Below, in pieces: positions 14,298-14,816 of a stretch of 14,816 nucleotides of DNA. Made by a program: the position numbers and the translations under genes. Positions within the stretch are counted from its first letter, which is position 1; each line of letters starts with the position of its first letter. The DNA is from an uncultured Clostridium sp. (lineage in GTDB: Bacteria; Bacillota_A; Clostridia; Lachnospirales; Lachnospiraceae): NCBI GenBank assembly GCA_900556965.1, contig USQV01000007.1, forward strand, positions 1-14,816. The letters are read 5' to 3'. The notes below the pieces were generated by a model. That model was given only the letters and a program-made list of their open reading frames with translations. It ran no database searches and had not been told where the DNA came from.

Positions 14298-14816
14298 AAT
14301 TTCCTCCTTTCAGAATATCCGACAGCCGTGCAAACTGCTCAAGGGAAAGCGCCTCTCCGCGGACAGACGGGGAGAGCCCCATTTGCTCGATCGCTGCTGC
14401 CACCTGTTCCTTTGTAAACGAAAGCTCCGGAGAATTTCCGATCCCGTTTTGAAGGGTCTTTCTTCTCTGGTTAAAAGACGCACGGATCAGCTTAAACATC
14501 AGCTTTGGATCCTCCGCCCGCACCGGTGCCTCCTTATGTCTTGTAAGACGGATCACTGCAGAGCCGACATTCGGACGCGGGATAAAACAGTTTGGCGGCA
14601 CATTGGCGACGATCTCCGGAAGTGCATAGTATTGAACTGCCAGAGATAACGCACCGTAGTCCTTGGAGCCCGGCCCTTCCTTCATCCGGTCGGCCACCTC
14701 CTTTTGTACCATAACTGTAATATTGTCGATCGGGACATTGCTTTCAAACAGCCCCATGATGATCGGCGTCGTAATATAATAGGGAAGATTTGCCACCACC
14801 TTGATGGGACGTCCCC
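14287..14816 (-). CDS. rsmA: 16S rRNA (adenine1518/1519-N6)-dimethyltransferase, 5' end outside the window
   Basis: The C-terminal ~176 residues of RsmA/KsgA, which dimethylates the two adenines of the 16S helix 45 loop late in 30S assembly and, when lost, gives kasugamycin resistance. The frame is open to the window edge and reads through the catalytic motif N-L-P-Y-Y (motif IV). It continues with the family's VMVQKEVADRM, GSKDYGALS, FIPRPNVGSAVIRL, then RASFNQRRKTL and the C-terminal domain ending in LARLSD-like residues. The SAM-binding N-terminal part lies beyond 14816. The truncation is only the window edge. The stop overlaps the start of the next gene by 11 bases. Confidence 0.96.
   Translation of the reverse strand, partial: GRPIKVVANLPYYITTPIIMGLFESNVPIDNITVMVQKEVADRMKEGPGSKDYGALSLAVQYYALPEIVANVPPNCFIPRPNVGSAVIRLTRHKEAPVRAEDPKLMFKLIRASFNQRRKTLQNGIGNSPELSFTKEQVAAAIEQMGLSPSVRGEALSLEQFARLSDILKGGNYGI

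Noticed and set aside
1..14816. CRISPR array, tRNA or rRNA genes, insertion sequences, prophage parts
   Set aside because: No regularly spaced repeats, cloverleaf-like stretches, transposase or integrase motifs, or terminal inverted repeats were seen on either strand.

Overview
The window is a compact block of genes that all lie on the minus strand. Nearly all of it looks like a Gram-positive anaerobe of the Clostridia, most like Lachnospiraceae. This rests on a class B sortase, a single-step meso-diaminopimelate dehydrogenase, strong AGGAGG ribosome binding sites, moderate GC content, and protein families common in gut Firmicutes (two MATE exporters, a cytosolic BspA-like leucine-rich repeat protein, an ATC-hydrolase-like protein). 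Genus cannot be fixed from sequence alone. The exception is the first ~300 bases. Read on the minus strand, they encode an interior piece of a SusC-like TonB-dependent receptor, a Bacteroidota outer-membrane protein. It is joined inside the last codons of the sortase gene. A join between phyla inside two genes is best explained as a chimeric assembly or library artefact at the left edge.

Layout in transcription order, right to left. (1) rsmA/ksgA (5' end outside the window), an ATC-hydrolase-like gene and a MepA-like MATE exporter are tightly packed, with overlapping or near-touching ends. (2) ddh has its own sigma-A-type promoter embedded in the end of that MATE gene, and a strong intrinsic terminator follows it. 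(3) A two-gene membrane motor follows: a MotA/TolQ/ExbB-like channel with a coiled-coil tail, overlapping by 11 bases with a MotB/OmpA-like partner. It resembles ZorA/ZorB of the Zorya defence system, but no Zorya effector genes are nearby. (4) A second MATE exporter has a near-consensus promoter, and a leucine-rich repeat protein follows after 18 bases. (5) An M20 amidohydrolase is followed by an intrinsic terminator. (6) A VWA protein with a degenerate metallopeptidase-like N-terminal region is one base from a MoxR-type AAA+ ATPase. (7) A radical SAM protein and the truncated class B sortase come last, before the chimeric join.

The two most interesting systems are the orphan Zorya-like stator pair and the VWA/AAA+ pair with its lost HExxH glutamate. 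Neither has an assigned function here. For several genes the ribosome binding site points to a start codon downstream of the longest open frame, and those starts are used below. The plus strand carries no gene I can support.
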